From NCBI RefSeq assembly GCF_019880245.1, contig NZ_CP082286.1, positions 1,320,521 to 1,384,520 on the forward strand: 64,000 nt of DNA, in the 5' to 3' direction. The stretch's first letter is position 1, and every line of letters starts with the position of its first letter. Shown here in pieces: positions 40,930 through 49,416 of the stretch. A model generated the notes under the pieces. That model searched no databases, was not told the DNA's origin, and saw only the letters and a program-made list of their open reading frames with translations. The DNA comes from Halobaculum roseum (GTDB taxonomy: Archaea > Halobacteriota > Halobacteria > Halobacteriales > Haloferacaceae). The translations under genes and the position numbers were made by a program.

Positions 40930-41560
40930 CGGTCGCCTCCATGACTCGATTCGCTTCCTGTCGTGCGTTGGAGAGTCCCTCTTGTAAAGCCTTCCAAACC
41001 GCCGACGATCCGACCACCGCCCGAACCGCCTCCCGTCGGTCGGTCGGCGGCATCCCCGCCGCCTTGAGATCCGCACGGATCTCCGCCACCAGGTCGGCCA
41101 TCGGGCCCGCGCCCTCGATCTCCGACTCGATGCGCCGGCGGAGTTCCGTCGAGAGCGCGGGCGCGGCCCCGCCCGTCGCGACGGCGGCGACGACGGGGTC
41201 GTCGCGAACGGTCGCCGGCACGACGACGCTGCCCGCCTCGCGCCCGCCCGACCGGTCCGCCCGGTTCACCAGCGCGCCCGCCGCGCGGGCGGCGCGCTCG
41301 ACCGCCTCGTTCACCGCGTCGTCGTCCGTCGCGGCGACGACCAGCGCCGGGTCGAACCGCTCGACCCAGTCGGCCACCTCCTCGGGCGCGGGCGCCGCGC
41401 GCACCAGCTCCGCGTCGCCGAAGTCGCGCTCGGCGAACGCGGGGCTGACGACGACCGTGCGCGCCTCCCGCGCGAACGTGCGGGCCTTGCGCGCGCCGAC
41501 CGGCCCGCCGCCGACGACGAGCACCGTCTCGTCCGTGAAGTCGTGCAGCAGCGGGATCAC
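40922..41560 (-). CDS. Precorrin-2 dehydrogenase / sirohydrochlorin ferrochelatase (CysG N-terminal/Met8-like)
   Basis: The protein has 212 residues. The NAD-binding motif VLVVGGGPVGARKARTF lies at 13-29. ATDDDAVNEAVERAARAAGALVNRAD matches the second strand region with the catalytic Asp. The C-terminal helical part (LSTELRRRIESE) fits the dimerisation domain. It oxidises precorrin-2 to sirohydrochlorin and may insert iron, feeding sirohaem and, in archaea, haem by the Ahb route. It is the first gene of the coupled pair with hemA; the ahbAB fusion lies 250 bases upstream on the same strand. Confidence 0.9.
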   Translation of the reverse strand: MIPLLHDFTDETVLVVGGGPVGARKARTFAREARTVVVSPAFAERDFGDAELVRAAPAPEEVADWVERFDPALVVAATDDDAVNEAVERAARAAGALVNRADRSGGREAGSVVVPATVRDDPVVAAVATGGAAPALSTELRRRIESEIEGAGPMADLVAEIRADLKAAGMPPTDRREAVRAVVGSSAVWKALQEGLSNARQEANRVMEATDD

Positions 41561-41810
41561 AGTATCACCACGTCGTTGCCCGTCGATTTCGCTCGCCGCA
41601 TATAGTTCTCAGCCTCGGGACCGAGAGCCGTGAATCCCGGGCGAACGCGTTCGGTTCGGAGCGGCCGCCGTGCTCGCACGGATCCGGTCGATCGCCGCGC
41701 CGGCGGCGTCCTCTGCGTCGCTCGTGTCGTCGGCGTCGCCCGTGTCCTCAGCATCCCTCGTCTCCTCGGTGTCTCTCGTGTCGTCGGCGTCGCCCGCGGC
41801 CCGGCGTCTA

Positions 41811-42905
41811 TCACGCGTCCGTGGGCTCCGGGTCGTCGCTTCGGACCTGTGCGTCGGCGCGCTCGTCCAAACGGATTCCCGTCTTCTTCAGGATGCGCGT
41901 CGAGAACAGCGAGTCCCACTCGTCCTCGCCCACGTCCCAGAACTCCGCCATCACCTCGCGAACCTGCTCGATGCGGCGGTCGGACTCCGCCTCGTCGCGG
42001 CCGTGGGTCATCGCGAAGAAGTTGTACGGCCACACGCCCTCGTGGCGCGGCCGGTGGTAACAGTGGGTGACGAACCCCAGCGACGCGACCGCCGGGCCCA
42101 CCTCCGAGAGCAGCTCGTCGGGCACGTCCCAGACGGTCATGCCGTTCTCGGTGTAGCCGAGCGCGTAGTGGTTCGGGATGACGCCGACGCGGCGCACCTT
42201 CCCCTCCTCGTTGAACCGCTTGATCGTCTCGACGACCCACTCGACGGGCTGGCCGACCGCGTCGGCCACGTCCGCGTATGGCGTCTCCGTCACCGGCAGG
42301 CCGCCCTGTATCTCGACCACGAGGTCGCGCTCGCGGGCGGTGATGCCGCGCTCCTCGGAGGGCTCGACCTCGGGGCCCAGCTGCGACAGGTCGAGGTCGC
42401 CGTCGCTCACGGGGCCCTCCAGCAGGAACTTCGCGCCGACGTGAAACTCCTCGCGCTTCGGGAGGTTGTACGTCTCCTGCCCAGTCGCCTCCTCGATGTC
42501 GGCGAGGACGCGGTCGACCTCGGCCTCGCTCGCGACCGAGACGACGAACCACATGTTGAGGTGGGGATGCTCGCGCTCGTAGTTGTGCGCCACCTCGCGA
42601 AAGTCGTTGACCGTCTCGGCCACCTCCTCGTAGCGTTCCTCGGGCGCGTGCATCGCCACGAGCGTCGCGGTGCCGCCGATCTCCTCGGCGTTGACGAGCG
42701 CGCCGAACCGCGAGAGCACGCCGCGGTCGTCGAGGTCGCGCACCGTCGCGAGCAGTTCGTCGGCGTCGACCTCGACGCCACGCTCGGACAGCGCCGCCGC
42801 GGCCGGCTTCCACGGTCGTTCGACGACCGGGAACCCGCCCTGAAACGCGTTGACGACGGCGCGTTCGAGCGTCGAGAGGTCCGTGTCCGTCCCGACGTGA
42901 TCCAT
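41811..42905 (-). CDS. ahbAB: Sirohaem decarboxylase, AhbA-AhbB fusion
   Basis: The protein has 364 residues, about twice the length of single AhbA or AhbB subunits. Each half starts with a Lrp-type winged helix: LSTLERAVVNAFQGGFPVVERP near residue 10 and ITARERDLVVEIQGGLPVTETP near 190. Each continues with an AsnC-like domain (HPHLNMWFVVSV and HCYHRPRHEGVWPYNFF, the second rich in His as expected around the sirohaem site). AhbAB removes two carboxylates from sirohaem in the alternative haem pathway used by archaea. Position beside hemA and precorrin-2 dehydrogenase supports this. AhbC and AhbD are not in the window. Confidence 0.88.
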   Translation of the reverse strand: MDHVGTDTDLSTLERAVVNAFQGGFPVVERPWKPAAAALSERGVEVDADELLATVRDLDDRGVLSRFGALVNAEEIGGTATLVAMHAPEERYEEVAETVNDFREVAHNYEREHPHLNMWFVVSVASEAEVDRVLADIEEATGQETYNLPKREEFHVGAKFLLEGPVSDGDLDLSQLGPEVEPSEERGITARERDLVVEIQGGLPVTETPYADVADAVGQPVEWVVETIKRFNEEGKVRRVGVIPNHYALGYTENGMTVWDVPDELLSEVGPAVASLGFVTHCYHRPRHEGVWPYNFFAMTHGRDEAESDRRIEQVREVMAEFWDVGEDEWDSLFSTRILKKTGIRLDERADAQVRSDDPEPTDA

Positions 42906-43106
42906 ACCCGTGCTCGGGACGCCGCGAGGATAAGCGTCGCGTTCGCGGGCGTCACAGATCCGACTACGCGACGAGCGCCACACAGCGCGCGACGAACGGG
43001 TACACGAAACGGGAGCGACGGGTCGGCCGACCTCGATCACCTCGCGACCCGTCGCGTTTGGCAGTCGCTACTAATGCCCCTCGAGAACGTATCATCCACG
43101 ATATCA

Positions 43107-44453
43107 ATGGATCGACGACGGTTCCTACGAGCGACTGCGGCGGCGGGAATTGCTGCGGTCACCGCCGGATGCGGAGGGATCGGGGGGGACTCAGACCAGC
43201 CACCGCCCGCTGATACCGCCGCGACCCCGTCAGACACCGTCTCCACGTCGACCCCCGGACGGGCGACCGACACGGATCGATTCGACTCGGTCGTCGACCT
43301 CGCCGAGGCCGGCGCCGACGCGGACCGGTCGCTCGTGCCGTACCTCGAACGACACCTGGCCGACGACACGATGGTCTACCTCCCCGCCGGCCGGTACCGC
43401 ATGGACGACACCGTTCGCCTCCTGTCGTTCGACAACGTCGGTATCGTCGGCGACGGCGCCGTCATCGTTCCGCCTGACGGGTTCGACTCCACGCTCTTCG
43501 ATCTCGGTCGACCCGGCCGGGCGTCGAACCTGTTGATCGAGGGAATCACGTTCGACTTCCGGGCGCCGGATACCGGGTCTCGCCCCGTCTCCGCGCTCGT
43601 CGACGACGGCCTCGTCATCCGCGACCTCGCGGTGGTCGGCAAGCAGGACGCCGGCAGAGCGATGCTTCGAGCCGACGTCACCGACCCGGACGGAACCGGC
43701 CTCGTCGAACGGCTCCGACTCCCGGACGGCGCCGCGTACGAGACGCAGTCGACCGCCTTTCTCGTCGGCGACCGTCACCGCGGCGAACTTCGCTTCGATG
43801 ACTGTCGGATCGTCGGCTTTCCCGACAACGGGCTGTACGCCGATCCCGACCACGGACGCGTCGAAGTCGTCGGCGGCTACTACGCGAACTGCGACATCTC
43901 GAACGTCCGCGTCGGCAACGACAGCGTCGTCCGCGGCGTTCACGTCAGGAACGACACCGCGCCGTCGGGGTACGAGAACATGCGCGGCATCCGAGCCACA
44001 CACGGCGACGGCGTCCTGGTCGAGGACTGCACCGTCGAGCTCGAGAGGGTTTCCGCGAGCGAGGGCGGAATCGTGATGAGCAGCCAACTGACCGCCGGAA
44101 CGGTCCGGAACACTCGGATCGAGGTCGACGCCGACGGGGTCAGCGCGATCAGGGCGAAGTCGCCCGACGACGCCTTGGCCGACGGGGAACTGGTGTTCGA
44201 GGACATCACGGTGCGAGGGACCGCCGCGAACGGGGCGGCGATCGAGATGCTGAATCGAGAAGACTGTACGTTCGATCGGGCCACTGTCGTCCAATCGGGT
44301 GCGTCCCGCGACGGGTTTCTGTTCGACTACGTTTCGAGCGGGGTCATCCGGGACTCGCGCATCGACGTGACTGGCCGTCCGGTCGTGTCCGCCGACCGGG
44401 CGACTGTCGAGGTGTTCGATTCGCACCCTCAGGAGGTGAATACCTCCCCGTAG
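43107..44453 (+). CDS. Tat-exported right-handed beta-helix lipoprotein
   Basis: The protein has 448 residues. The signal is MDRRRFLRATAAAGIAAVTA with lipobox TAGC near residue 23, a Tat lipoprotein. A Pro/Thr/Ser linker follows. From residue 60 the sequence has regular 20-25-residue turns (DNVGIVGDGAVIVPP, GRVEVVGGYYANCDISNVRV, GVLVEDCTVELERV) typical of a parallel beta-helix as in pectate lyase-like proteins. I see no clear catalytic triad for polysaccharide lyase, so binding or a novel activity is possible. The upstream ATG at 43074 would put 11 extra residues before the signal. It stands alone. Confidence 0.75.
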   Translation: MDRRRFLRATAAAGIAAVTAGCGGIGGDSDQPPPADTAATPSDTVSTSTPGRATDTDRFDSVVDLAEAGADADRSLVPYLERHLADDTMVYLPAGRYRMDDTVRLLSFDNVGIVGDGAVIVPPDGFDSTLFDLGRPGRASNLLIEGITFDFRAPDTGSRPVSALVDDGLVIRDLAVVGKQDAGRAMLRADVTDPDGTGLVERLRLPDGAAYETQSTAFLVGDRHRGELRFDDCRIVGFPDNGLYADPDHGRVEVVGGYYANCDISNVRVGNDSVVRGVHVRNDTAPSGYENMRGIRATHGDGVLVEDCTVELERVSASEGGIVMSSQLTAGTVRNTRIEVDADGVSAIRAKSPDDALADGELVFEDITVRGTAANGAAIEMLNREDCTFDRATVVQSGASRDGFLFDYVSSGVIRDSRIDVTGRPVVSADRATVEVFDSHPQEVNTSP

Positions 44454-44490
44454 GATACTCCTACTGTCACCGCTCGGCGCCGCGGCGCTC

Positions 44491-44889
44491 TCAGGGAACG
44501 AGCGTCACGTCGGTGACGCCGTCGAGCGCGCGGACGTCCTCGCCGAGCGTCTCCTGGTCGACGCCCGCCTCGTAGTAGAACACGAGGTCGAACGTGCCAT
44601 CGCGAAGGAGCTGTTGGCACTCCCAGACGAACTCCTCGTCCTCGAGGGTGAGCCCCTGGAACTGGTTCGAGGAGAAGTCCGTGTCGTCGTTGCCGGCGTA
44701 GATGTACGACTCACCCTTGCCCGCGTGCTCGGCGATGGCCTCGTTGAGGTCGACGGTGAGCTCGTGCATCTCCAGGTCCTCCTGTCCGCCCAGGTCGGTG
44801 TGGACGACCATCCCGAGGAGCTCGATCTCTCCGGGCTCCAGCAGCGCCTTCGTCCGCTCGTAGAGGTCCCGGTCGATAGCGTCGGTCAT
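44491..44889 (-). CDS. Haloarchaeal conserved protein (DUF5778-like)
   Basis: The 132 residues form an alpha-beta protein with TKALLEPGEIELLGMVVHTDL near the start and EFVWECQQLLRDGTFDLVFYYE near the end. It is well ordered and lacks disordered tails, so it is probably a conserved cytoplasmic protein. I recall it as a DUF family limited to halophiles but cannot confirm the number. Its start is 255 bases from the SAMP-fusion gene, which is divergent; that gap holds a 59-bp direct repeat. Confidence 0.7.
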   Translation of the reverse strand: MTDAIDRDLYERTKALLEPGEIELLGMVVHTDLGGQEDLEMHELTVDLNEAIAEHAGKGESYIYAGNDDTDFSSNQFQGLTLEDEEFVWECQQLLRDGTFDLVFYYEAGVDQETLGEDVRALDGVTDVTLVP

Positions 44890-44949
44890 ACCGCGTTGTC
44901 GGTTCACCGGAGGGATACCGATGACGGTTTTCGCGTCTGCCCCGCACTT

Positions 44950-45101
44950 GCTCACGGGTCGTGCCTCCCCGTTCGCGTCTCCGAGGCCTCGCTATCGCTC
45001 GGCCTCGCTTATTTTCCGAGGCGCTCGCGTTGCTCGCGTCTCGCTCACGGGTCGTCCCTCCCCGTTCGCGTCTCCGAGGCCTCGCTATCGCTCGGCCTCG
45101 C
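44950..45101. repeat. 59-bp direct repeat upstream of the SAMP-fusion gene
   Basis: 44950-45008 and 45043-45101 are identical except for one base, with a 34-base spacer (period 93). Each copy contains a palindrome CGAGGCC-N10-GGCCTCG-like segment (TCGCTATCGCT loop). The second copy ends 43 bases before the ATG of the fusion gene. Confidence 0.8.
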
Positions 45102-45144
45102 ACTCCCCGCGCATCTTTTTACTCGCCTCCCCCCACGTGTCCGC

Positions 45145-45780
45145 ATGGAGCTCACGCTGAAGTTCTTCGCCACGTTCCGGGAGGCGGTCGGCTCGAAGAT
45201 CGTCGACCGGTCGTTCCCCGACGCGAGCACCGTGGGGGACGTGCTCGCGGCGCTGGAGTCCGAGTACGACGGGCTCGCCGGCAACCTGCTGGAGGACGGG
45301 GACCTCAAGCCCCAGATCAACGTCCTGCTCAACGGGCGCGAGGTCCTCCACATGGACGGGATCGACACCGCGGTCTCCGACGGCGATACGATCGCGGTGT
45401 TCCCGCCGGTCGCCGGCGGCACTGTCGACTGCGACCGCGCCGGCGACGACGACGGCGCATCCGACGTGCGAGCCGACGGCGGCGACGGTGCCCCCGTGGA
45501 TTCCGGCGAGACCGAAACCCGGGTCGAGGCGTACCGCGGGATCTCCCGGCGGCTCGCCGTCCGCTACCTCCGGAACCTCGGCGGCGACACCGACGGCCCC
45601 GACGAGGAGGCAACCGAGATCGCCGGCGACGGCTGGCGTGCGTCCGTCGCCGCCGAGAAGGTCGCCGCCGCGGGCGCCATCACGCTCACCGAGGTGACGG
45701 TTACCTTCGAGGGCGACCCCGCCGTCCTCGACGACCTGATCGAGCGGTTCGGACGAAAGGCGATGCGCGCCGGCGGGTGA
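45145..45780 (+). CDS. Ubiquitin-like SAMP/MoaD domain fused to a C-terminal domain, two Gly-Gly motifs
   Basis: The protein has 211 residues. Residues 1-92 are a beta-grasp MoaD/ThiS/SAMP domain ending in AVFPPVAGG (Gly91-Gly92), which in free SAMP1 or MoaD is the C-terminus that is adenylated. After an acidic linker (93-123) a second domain (124-211) follows, starting RVEAYRGISRRLAVRYLRNL and ending KAMRAGG, so the true C-terminus is also Gly-Gly. The second domain resembles the MoaD-related C-terminal domain of archaeal and Thermus proteins (recalled, not verified). It may serve in molybdo/tungstopterin or tRNA sulfur transfer, or be a SAMP precursor. The stop overlaps the next start (TGATG). 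Confidence 0.78.
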   Translation: MELTLKFFATFREAVGSKIVDRSFPDASTVGDVLAALESEYDGLAGNLLEDGDLKPQINVLLNGREVLHMDGIDTAVSDGDTIAVFPPVAGGTVDCDRAGDDDGASDVRADGGDGAPVDSGETETRVEAYRGISRRLAVRYLRNLGGDTDGPDEEATEIAGDGWRASVAAEKVAAAGAITLTEVTVTFEGDPAVLDDLIERFGRKAMRAGG

Positions 45781-46283
45781 TGCCCGGTCACGACGACGGC
45801 GACGGTGACGACGACGACGAGGGGCTCGCCGGAAGCGATGAGGTCGGCGAGGGCGACGAAAGCGAGGACGCCGACACCATCGACGACGCGGCCGATCCGT
45901 CGTACGATCCCGACACGCGGGCGATGGGCCACCCGATCGACCCCAACGCGCTCATGATCGCGGCGGCGACCGCGAGCGTCGGCGCCGGACAGCTCCCGGA
46001 GCTCCTCCGGACGGCCGAGGAACACCTCCGCGAGCGACTCGACGAGTACGAGCGCACCTACGAATGCGTCGACGAGGACGACGACGCCGGCACCACGACG
46101 TTTCTGGTTCCTGAAGGCCACTGGAGCGAGATCGGCGACGAACTCGGCGTGAACCGCCGCGAGGCCGACGCGCTCCGGCGCGCCCACGAGCAGCACCTCC
46201 TCCGGGTCGGGACGAAACGACGCCGACGGCGGGAGTTCGAGTCGGCCTTGGAACTCCGGGAGGCAGTAGTCATCGGCGAGTGA
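45780..46283 (+). CDS. Hypothetical acidic protein coupled to the SAMP fusion
   Basis: The protein has 167 residues; its ATG shares one base with the preceding stop, so it is translationally coupled to the SAMP fusion. The first 45 residues are Asp/Glu/Gly-rich and disordered. The ordered part starts at GHPIDPNALMIAAATASVG and ends in a helix-turn-helix-like segment EIGDELGVNRREADALRRAHEQHL. A basic patch KRRRRREF follows. It could be a small DNA- or RNA-binding protein. No family recognised. Confidence 0.65.
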   Translation: MPGHDDGDGDDDDEGLAGSDEVGEGDESEDADTIDDAADPSYDPDTRAMGHPIDPNALMIAAATASVGAGQLPELLRTAEEHLRERLDEYERTYECVDEDDDAGTTTFLVPEGHWSEIGDELGVNRREADALRRAHEQHLLRVGTKRRRRREFESALELREAVVIGE

Positions 46284-46357
46284 CCCCTGGTTGCGGCGGT
46301 CGCCGACCCCGCTGCCGAGACCGGTGACCCCTTGAGTGCGCGCGCCGCCGCACACAC

Positions 46358-47134
46358 ATGGACAGCCGCCTTCCACCGGACCTACGCGAGGGGGTCCGCG
46401 ACACGCTCCCGCTGTTGCTCGGGATCGTGCCGTTCGCGCTCGTCGCCGGCGTCGCCGGCGTCGAGGCGGGCCTCTCGCCGCTGCAGACGGTCGGCCTCTC
46501 CGTCGTCGTCTTCGCCGGCGCCTCCCAGCTCGCGGCGATCGAGCTGCTGGGACAGGACGCCGCCCTCGGCGTCGTCGTGCTCACGGTCGTCGTGATCAAC
46601 CTCCGAATGCTGATGTACTCGGCGTCGATCGCGCCGTACTTCCGCGACCTGTCGGCGCGCGTGCGCGCCGGCTGTGCGTACGTGCTCACCGACCAGGCGT
46701 ACGCGCTGGCGCTGGCGCGCTACGCCGGCGAGCGGGACAGCGACCGCGGGTCGACCACCCGCCGTCCCTACTACTACCTCGGCGTCGCGCTCACCCTGTG
46801 GATCGTCTGGCAGGCCGGGACGATCGTCGGCGTCGTCTTCGGCGCCGCCGTCCCCGACGGCTGGCGCCTGGGCTTCGCGGTCCCGCTCGTGTTCCTCGCG
46901 TTGCTGGTTCCGGCGGTCTCGGATGCGCCGAGCCTCGCGGCCGCCCTCGTCGCCGCCGCGGTCGCGGTCGCGGGCGCCGGCCTCCCGTTCAACGCCGGGC
47001 TGATCGTCGGCGCCGTTGTCGGCGTCGTCACCGGGATCGCCGTCGATGAGTGGGGGATCAGAGGCGCCAGCGGTAGCGGTGGCGGTGGCAGCAGCGATGG
47101 GAGCGCCGAGACCGACCGGACGGGGGGACACTGA
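46358..47134 (+). CDS. azlC: AzlC family branched-chain amino acid exporter subunit
   Basis: The protein has 258 residues with five to six membrane helices. The N-terminal signature REGVRDTLPLLLGIVPFALVAGVAG and the AGASQLAAIELLG segment at about 53 are typical of AzlC. LTDQAYALALARYA near 110 is the conserved loop. AzlC with AzlD forms a two-part exporter for branched-chain amino acids or analogues. The last 25 residues are a Gly/Ser linker. Its stop overlaps the azlD start by one base. Confidence 0.9.
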   Translation: MDSRLPPDLREGVRDTLPLLLGIVPFALVAGVAGVEAGLSPLQTVGLSVVVFAGASQLAAIELLGQDAALGVVVLTVVVINLRMLMYSASIAPYFRDLSARVRAGCAYVLTDQAYALALARYAGERDSDRGSTTRRPYYYLGVALTLWIVWQAGTIVGVVFGAAVPDGWRLGFAVPLVFLALLVPAVSDAPSLAAALVAAAVAVAGAGLPFNAGLIVGAVVGVVTGIAVDEWGIRGASGSGGGGSSDGSAETDRTGGH

Positions 47135-47469
47135 TGGCGACCAGCTACGGCCCGCTGTCGGTCTGGGCGGTCATCGTCGCCGGCGGGTTGGCGACGTTCG
47201 CCATTCGACTGTCGTTCATCCACCTGTTCGGCCGCGTCGACAAGGTGCCCCCGTGGCTGGAGCGGGCGCTCGTGTACGTCCCCGCGGCGGTGCTCGCGGC
47301 GCTGGTCGCGCCCGATTTCGCGCCCGAGAGCGCCACCCTCGCGGCGCTCGTCTCCCCGGAGATCGTCGGCGGCGTCGCCGCGGTCGCGGCGGCGTGGCGG
47401 ACCGAGGACGTGCTGTGGACGGTCGCCGCCGGGATGGCGGGGCTCCACCTCGCGCGGTTCCTCCTGTGA
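47134..47469 (+). CDS. azlD: AzlD family branched-chain amino acid exporter subunit
   Basis: The protein has 111 residues with about four hydrophobic helices. The opening VWAVIVAGGLATFAIRLSF and the PPWLERALVYVPAAVLAALVAPD segment match AzlD. It is translationally coupled to azlC (one shared base in ACTGATGG). The two small proteins are expected to act as a complex in the cytoplasmic membrane. Confidence 0.9.
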   Translation: MATSYGPLSVWAVIVAGGLATFAIRLSFIHLFGRVDKVPPWLERALVYVPAAVLAALVAPDFAPESATLAALVSPEIVGGVAAVAAAWRTEDVLWTVAAGMAGLHLARFLL

Positions 47470-47596
47470 GTCGCCCGACGGCGACCCGTCGAGCCGACCC
47501 GACCTGTCGAGCCGATCGGGGACGGCGACGAGGGCGGAGACGGCGGCGCTTGCCGGAGGGCGCGCGTACACCTCCCTCGCCGCGGAACGCCCGGCG

Positions 47597-48892
47597 ATGA
47601 CCGAGTCGCTGCTGTCGGCCGCCCGACGGGCGCCCCGCGAGACGTGGGTGGTCGTCGGCGCGGTCTCCGCCTCGCAGTACCTCAACCACGCGTATCTCGT
47701 GTTGTTCCCGCCGATCCTGGCGGTGCTGTCGGGCGAGTTCGCCGTCGGGCTCGCGGCACTGGGCGTCGCGCTCGGCGTTCAGGGCGCGACGAACACGGCG
47801 TTCCAGCTCCCGTTCGGCCGACTGGCGGACCGCCACGACCGTACCCTCGCGTTCGGGCTCTCGTCGGTCCTCGGCGCCGTCGGCGTGCTCGCGGCCGCCG
47901 CGGCGCCCACCTACGAGTGGCTGCTCGTCGCGCAGGCGGTCATCGGCGTCGGCGTCGCGGGCCACCACCCGGCACACTACCCGCTCATCTCCGATTCGAC
48001 GCCCGACGACCTGATGGGCCGGGCGTACAGCCTCTACGGCTTCGGCGGGTCGGTCGGGTTCGCCACCCCGCCGGTGCTCATCGCGGGGATCGTCTCGGCG
48101 GGCTACTCCTGGCGCCTCGGCGTCGGCCTCATCGGCGCCGTCGGCCTCGTCGCCGCCGTCGCGCTCACCTGGCTGTTCGCCGTCCGCGTCGACGACGCGA
48201 TCACGGCGCCGAACCGCGACACGGGCGGCGGGGATACGGACGCGGGCACGGCCGCGGACGGCGGCGCCTCGGGCGTCGGCCGCGTCGACGCGTGGGTCGC
48301 ACGGACGCGAGCGTACCTCCGCGAGCTCGCGGCCGCGCCGGGCGTGCTCGCGCTGGCGCTGTTGGCGCTCGTCACCTCCACCTCGGGGTGGGGGTTCACC
48401 AGCTATATCGTCGTGTTCCTGCAGGACGGCTACGAGCTGTCGCTGTCGCGTGCGAACCTCGCGCTCACCGGATCGTACCTCGTCGGCGCCGTCGCGGTGT
48501 TCGTCGGCGGCGACCTCTCCGACCGGGTGAGCGCGGGGCCGGTGATGATCGCCAGCTTCGCCGCCGTCGCGGGACTCGTCGCCGTGCTCGCGCTCGGTGT
48601 CGTCGGTCCGCTGGCGGCCGTCGGGCTCGTGTTGCTCGTCGGCGGCGCGCGTTCGATCGCGGGGCCGGCGCGCTCGAAGCTCACCGACGCGTTCGCCCCC
48701 GACGGGACGACCGGCACCAGCTTCGCGATCACCACGATCGGCGTCATGCTCGGCAACGCCGTCGCGCCGCCGGCGTTCGGCTACCTCATCGAGACGGCCG
48801 GGCGCCGGGCGGCCTTTCTCGCGGTCGCCGGCGTCTCACTCCTCGCGGTCGTCCTCACCGTCGGCCTCATCGCCCGGTTCGGCGACGCCTGA
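47597..48892 (+). CDS. MFS transporter
   Basis: The protein has 431 residues with about twelve membrane helices in two halves. The loop after helix 2 contains GRLADRHDRTL and its counterpart in the second half is GGDLSDRVSAGP, both variants of the MFS GxLaDRxGRR motif. A hydrophilic loop of about 45 residues (DDAITAPNRDTGGGDT and on) separates the halves. HPAHYPLISDSTP after helix 4 is unusual and may line the pore. The substrate is unknown. Its 3' end overlaps the convergent membrane protein gene by 57 bases. Confidence 0.85.
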   Translation: MTESLLSAARRAPRETWVVVGAVSASQYLNHAYLVLFPPILAVLSGEFAVGLAALGVALGVQGATNTAFQLPFGRLADRHDRTLAFGLSSVLGAVGVLAAAAAPTYEWLLVAQAVIGVGVAGHHPAHYPLISDSTPDDLMGRAYSLYGFGGSVGFATPPVLIAGIVSAGYSWRLGVGLIGAVGLVAAVALTWLFAVRVDDAITAPNRDTGGGDTDAGTAADGGASGVGRVDAWVARTRAYLRELAAAPGVLALALLALVTSTSGWGFTSYIVVFLQDGYELSLSRANLALTGSYLVGAVAVFVGGDLSDRVSAGPVMIASFAAVAGLVAVLALGVVGPLAAVGLVLLVGGARSIAGPARSKLTDAFAPDGTTGTSFAITTIGVMLGNAVAPPAFGYLIETAGRRAAFLAVAGVSLLAVVLTVGLIARFGDA

Positions 48893-49210
48893 GGCGGGGC
48901 GGTCGACGCCGTCGGCGTCGGCCCGGTCCCGCGGCCGCTCGCTCGCCTCGCCGGCGGCGACGGCGGCGCGGCGCTCCTGCGCGACCGCGATGCGCTCGTG
49001 GGCGCGGACGAAGCGGTACAGCAGCCACAGCAGCAGCGCGACCGAGGCGAAGTAGACGACCGCGAGGAACTGCGCCATGAACAGGATCGCGTAGAGGCTG
49101 ACGAGGACGAACAGCACGACGACCGCGATCCCGGTTCGGGAACTGAGCGACTCTCGGAGGGTGGGCGGGGACTCGCTGGACACGGACCGCGATCCGCCCG
49201 GAGGGGTCAT
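48836..49210 (-). CDS. Two-helix membrane protein, hypothetical
   Basis: The protein has 124 residues from ATG (MTPPGGSRSVS). Two adjacent hydrophobic segments (about 28-48 and 50-66) form a hairpin, followed by a coiled, charged tail (RFVRAHERIAVAQERRAAV) and an acidic end. The last 57 bases lie antisense to the MFS transporter gene, an unusually long convergent overlap. The acidic tail could simply be shorter in reality. No family recognised. Confidence 0.55.
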   Translation of the reverse strand: MTPPGGSRSVSSESPPTLRESLSSRTGIAVVVLFVLVSLYAILFMAQFLAVVYFASVALLLWLLYRFVRAHERIAVAQERRAAVAAGEASERPRDRADADGVDRPASGVAEPGDEADGEDDREE

Positions 49211-49287
49211 AAATCGGGGCGGTAGGAGCGTGAAGACGCAGAACGATGAAGCCGCGGGTCCACTGATCACCAGCGGGTTGTACCGCG

Positions 49288-49400
49288 AGCGAGCCAGCCG
49301 TCAGGCTGGCGAGCGAGCGGCATTTTGGCATGAACGGGTTTTCGCCGAGCGGTTCCCGCAGCGAGCGAACGAAGTGAGCGAGCGAGGAAACCCGAGGCGA
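49288..49400. repeat. Palindromic GCGAGCGA-rich segment downstream of AOR
   Basis: It contains GCCAGCC-GTCA-GGCTGGC (49293-49310) flanked by GCGAGCGAGC repeats, and CGCAGCGAGCGAACGAAGTG at 49358-49377. The word GCGAACGAAGTGAGCGAG-like also occurs at 60299-60309 next to the second double-hairpin element. It may act as a terminator for the AOR and neighbouring transcripts. Confidence 0.4.
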
Positions 49401-49416
49401 AAAGAGGTTCCGGTTC

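Noticed and set aside
41561..41810. Repeated CTCGTGTCGTCGGCGTCGC words as a functional repeat
   Set aside because: Two imperfect copies in GC-rich spacer; could arise by low complexity, no structure or spacing rule visible.
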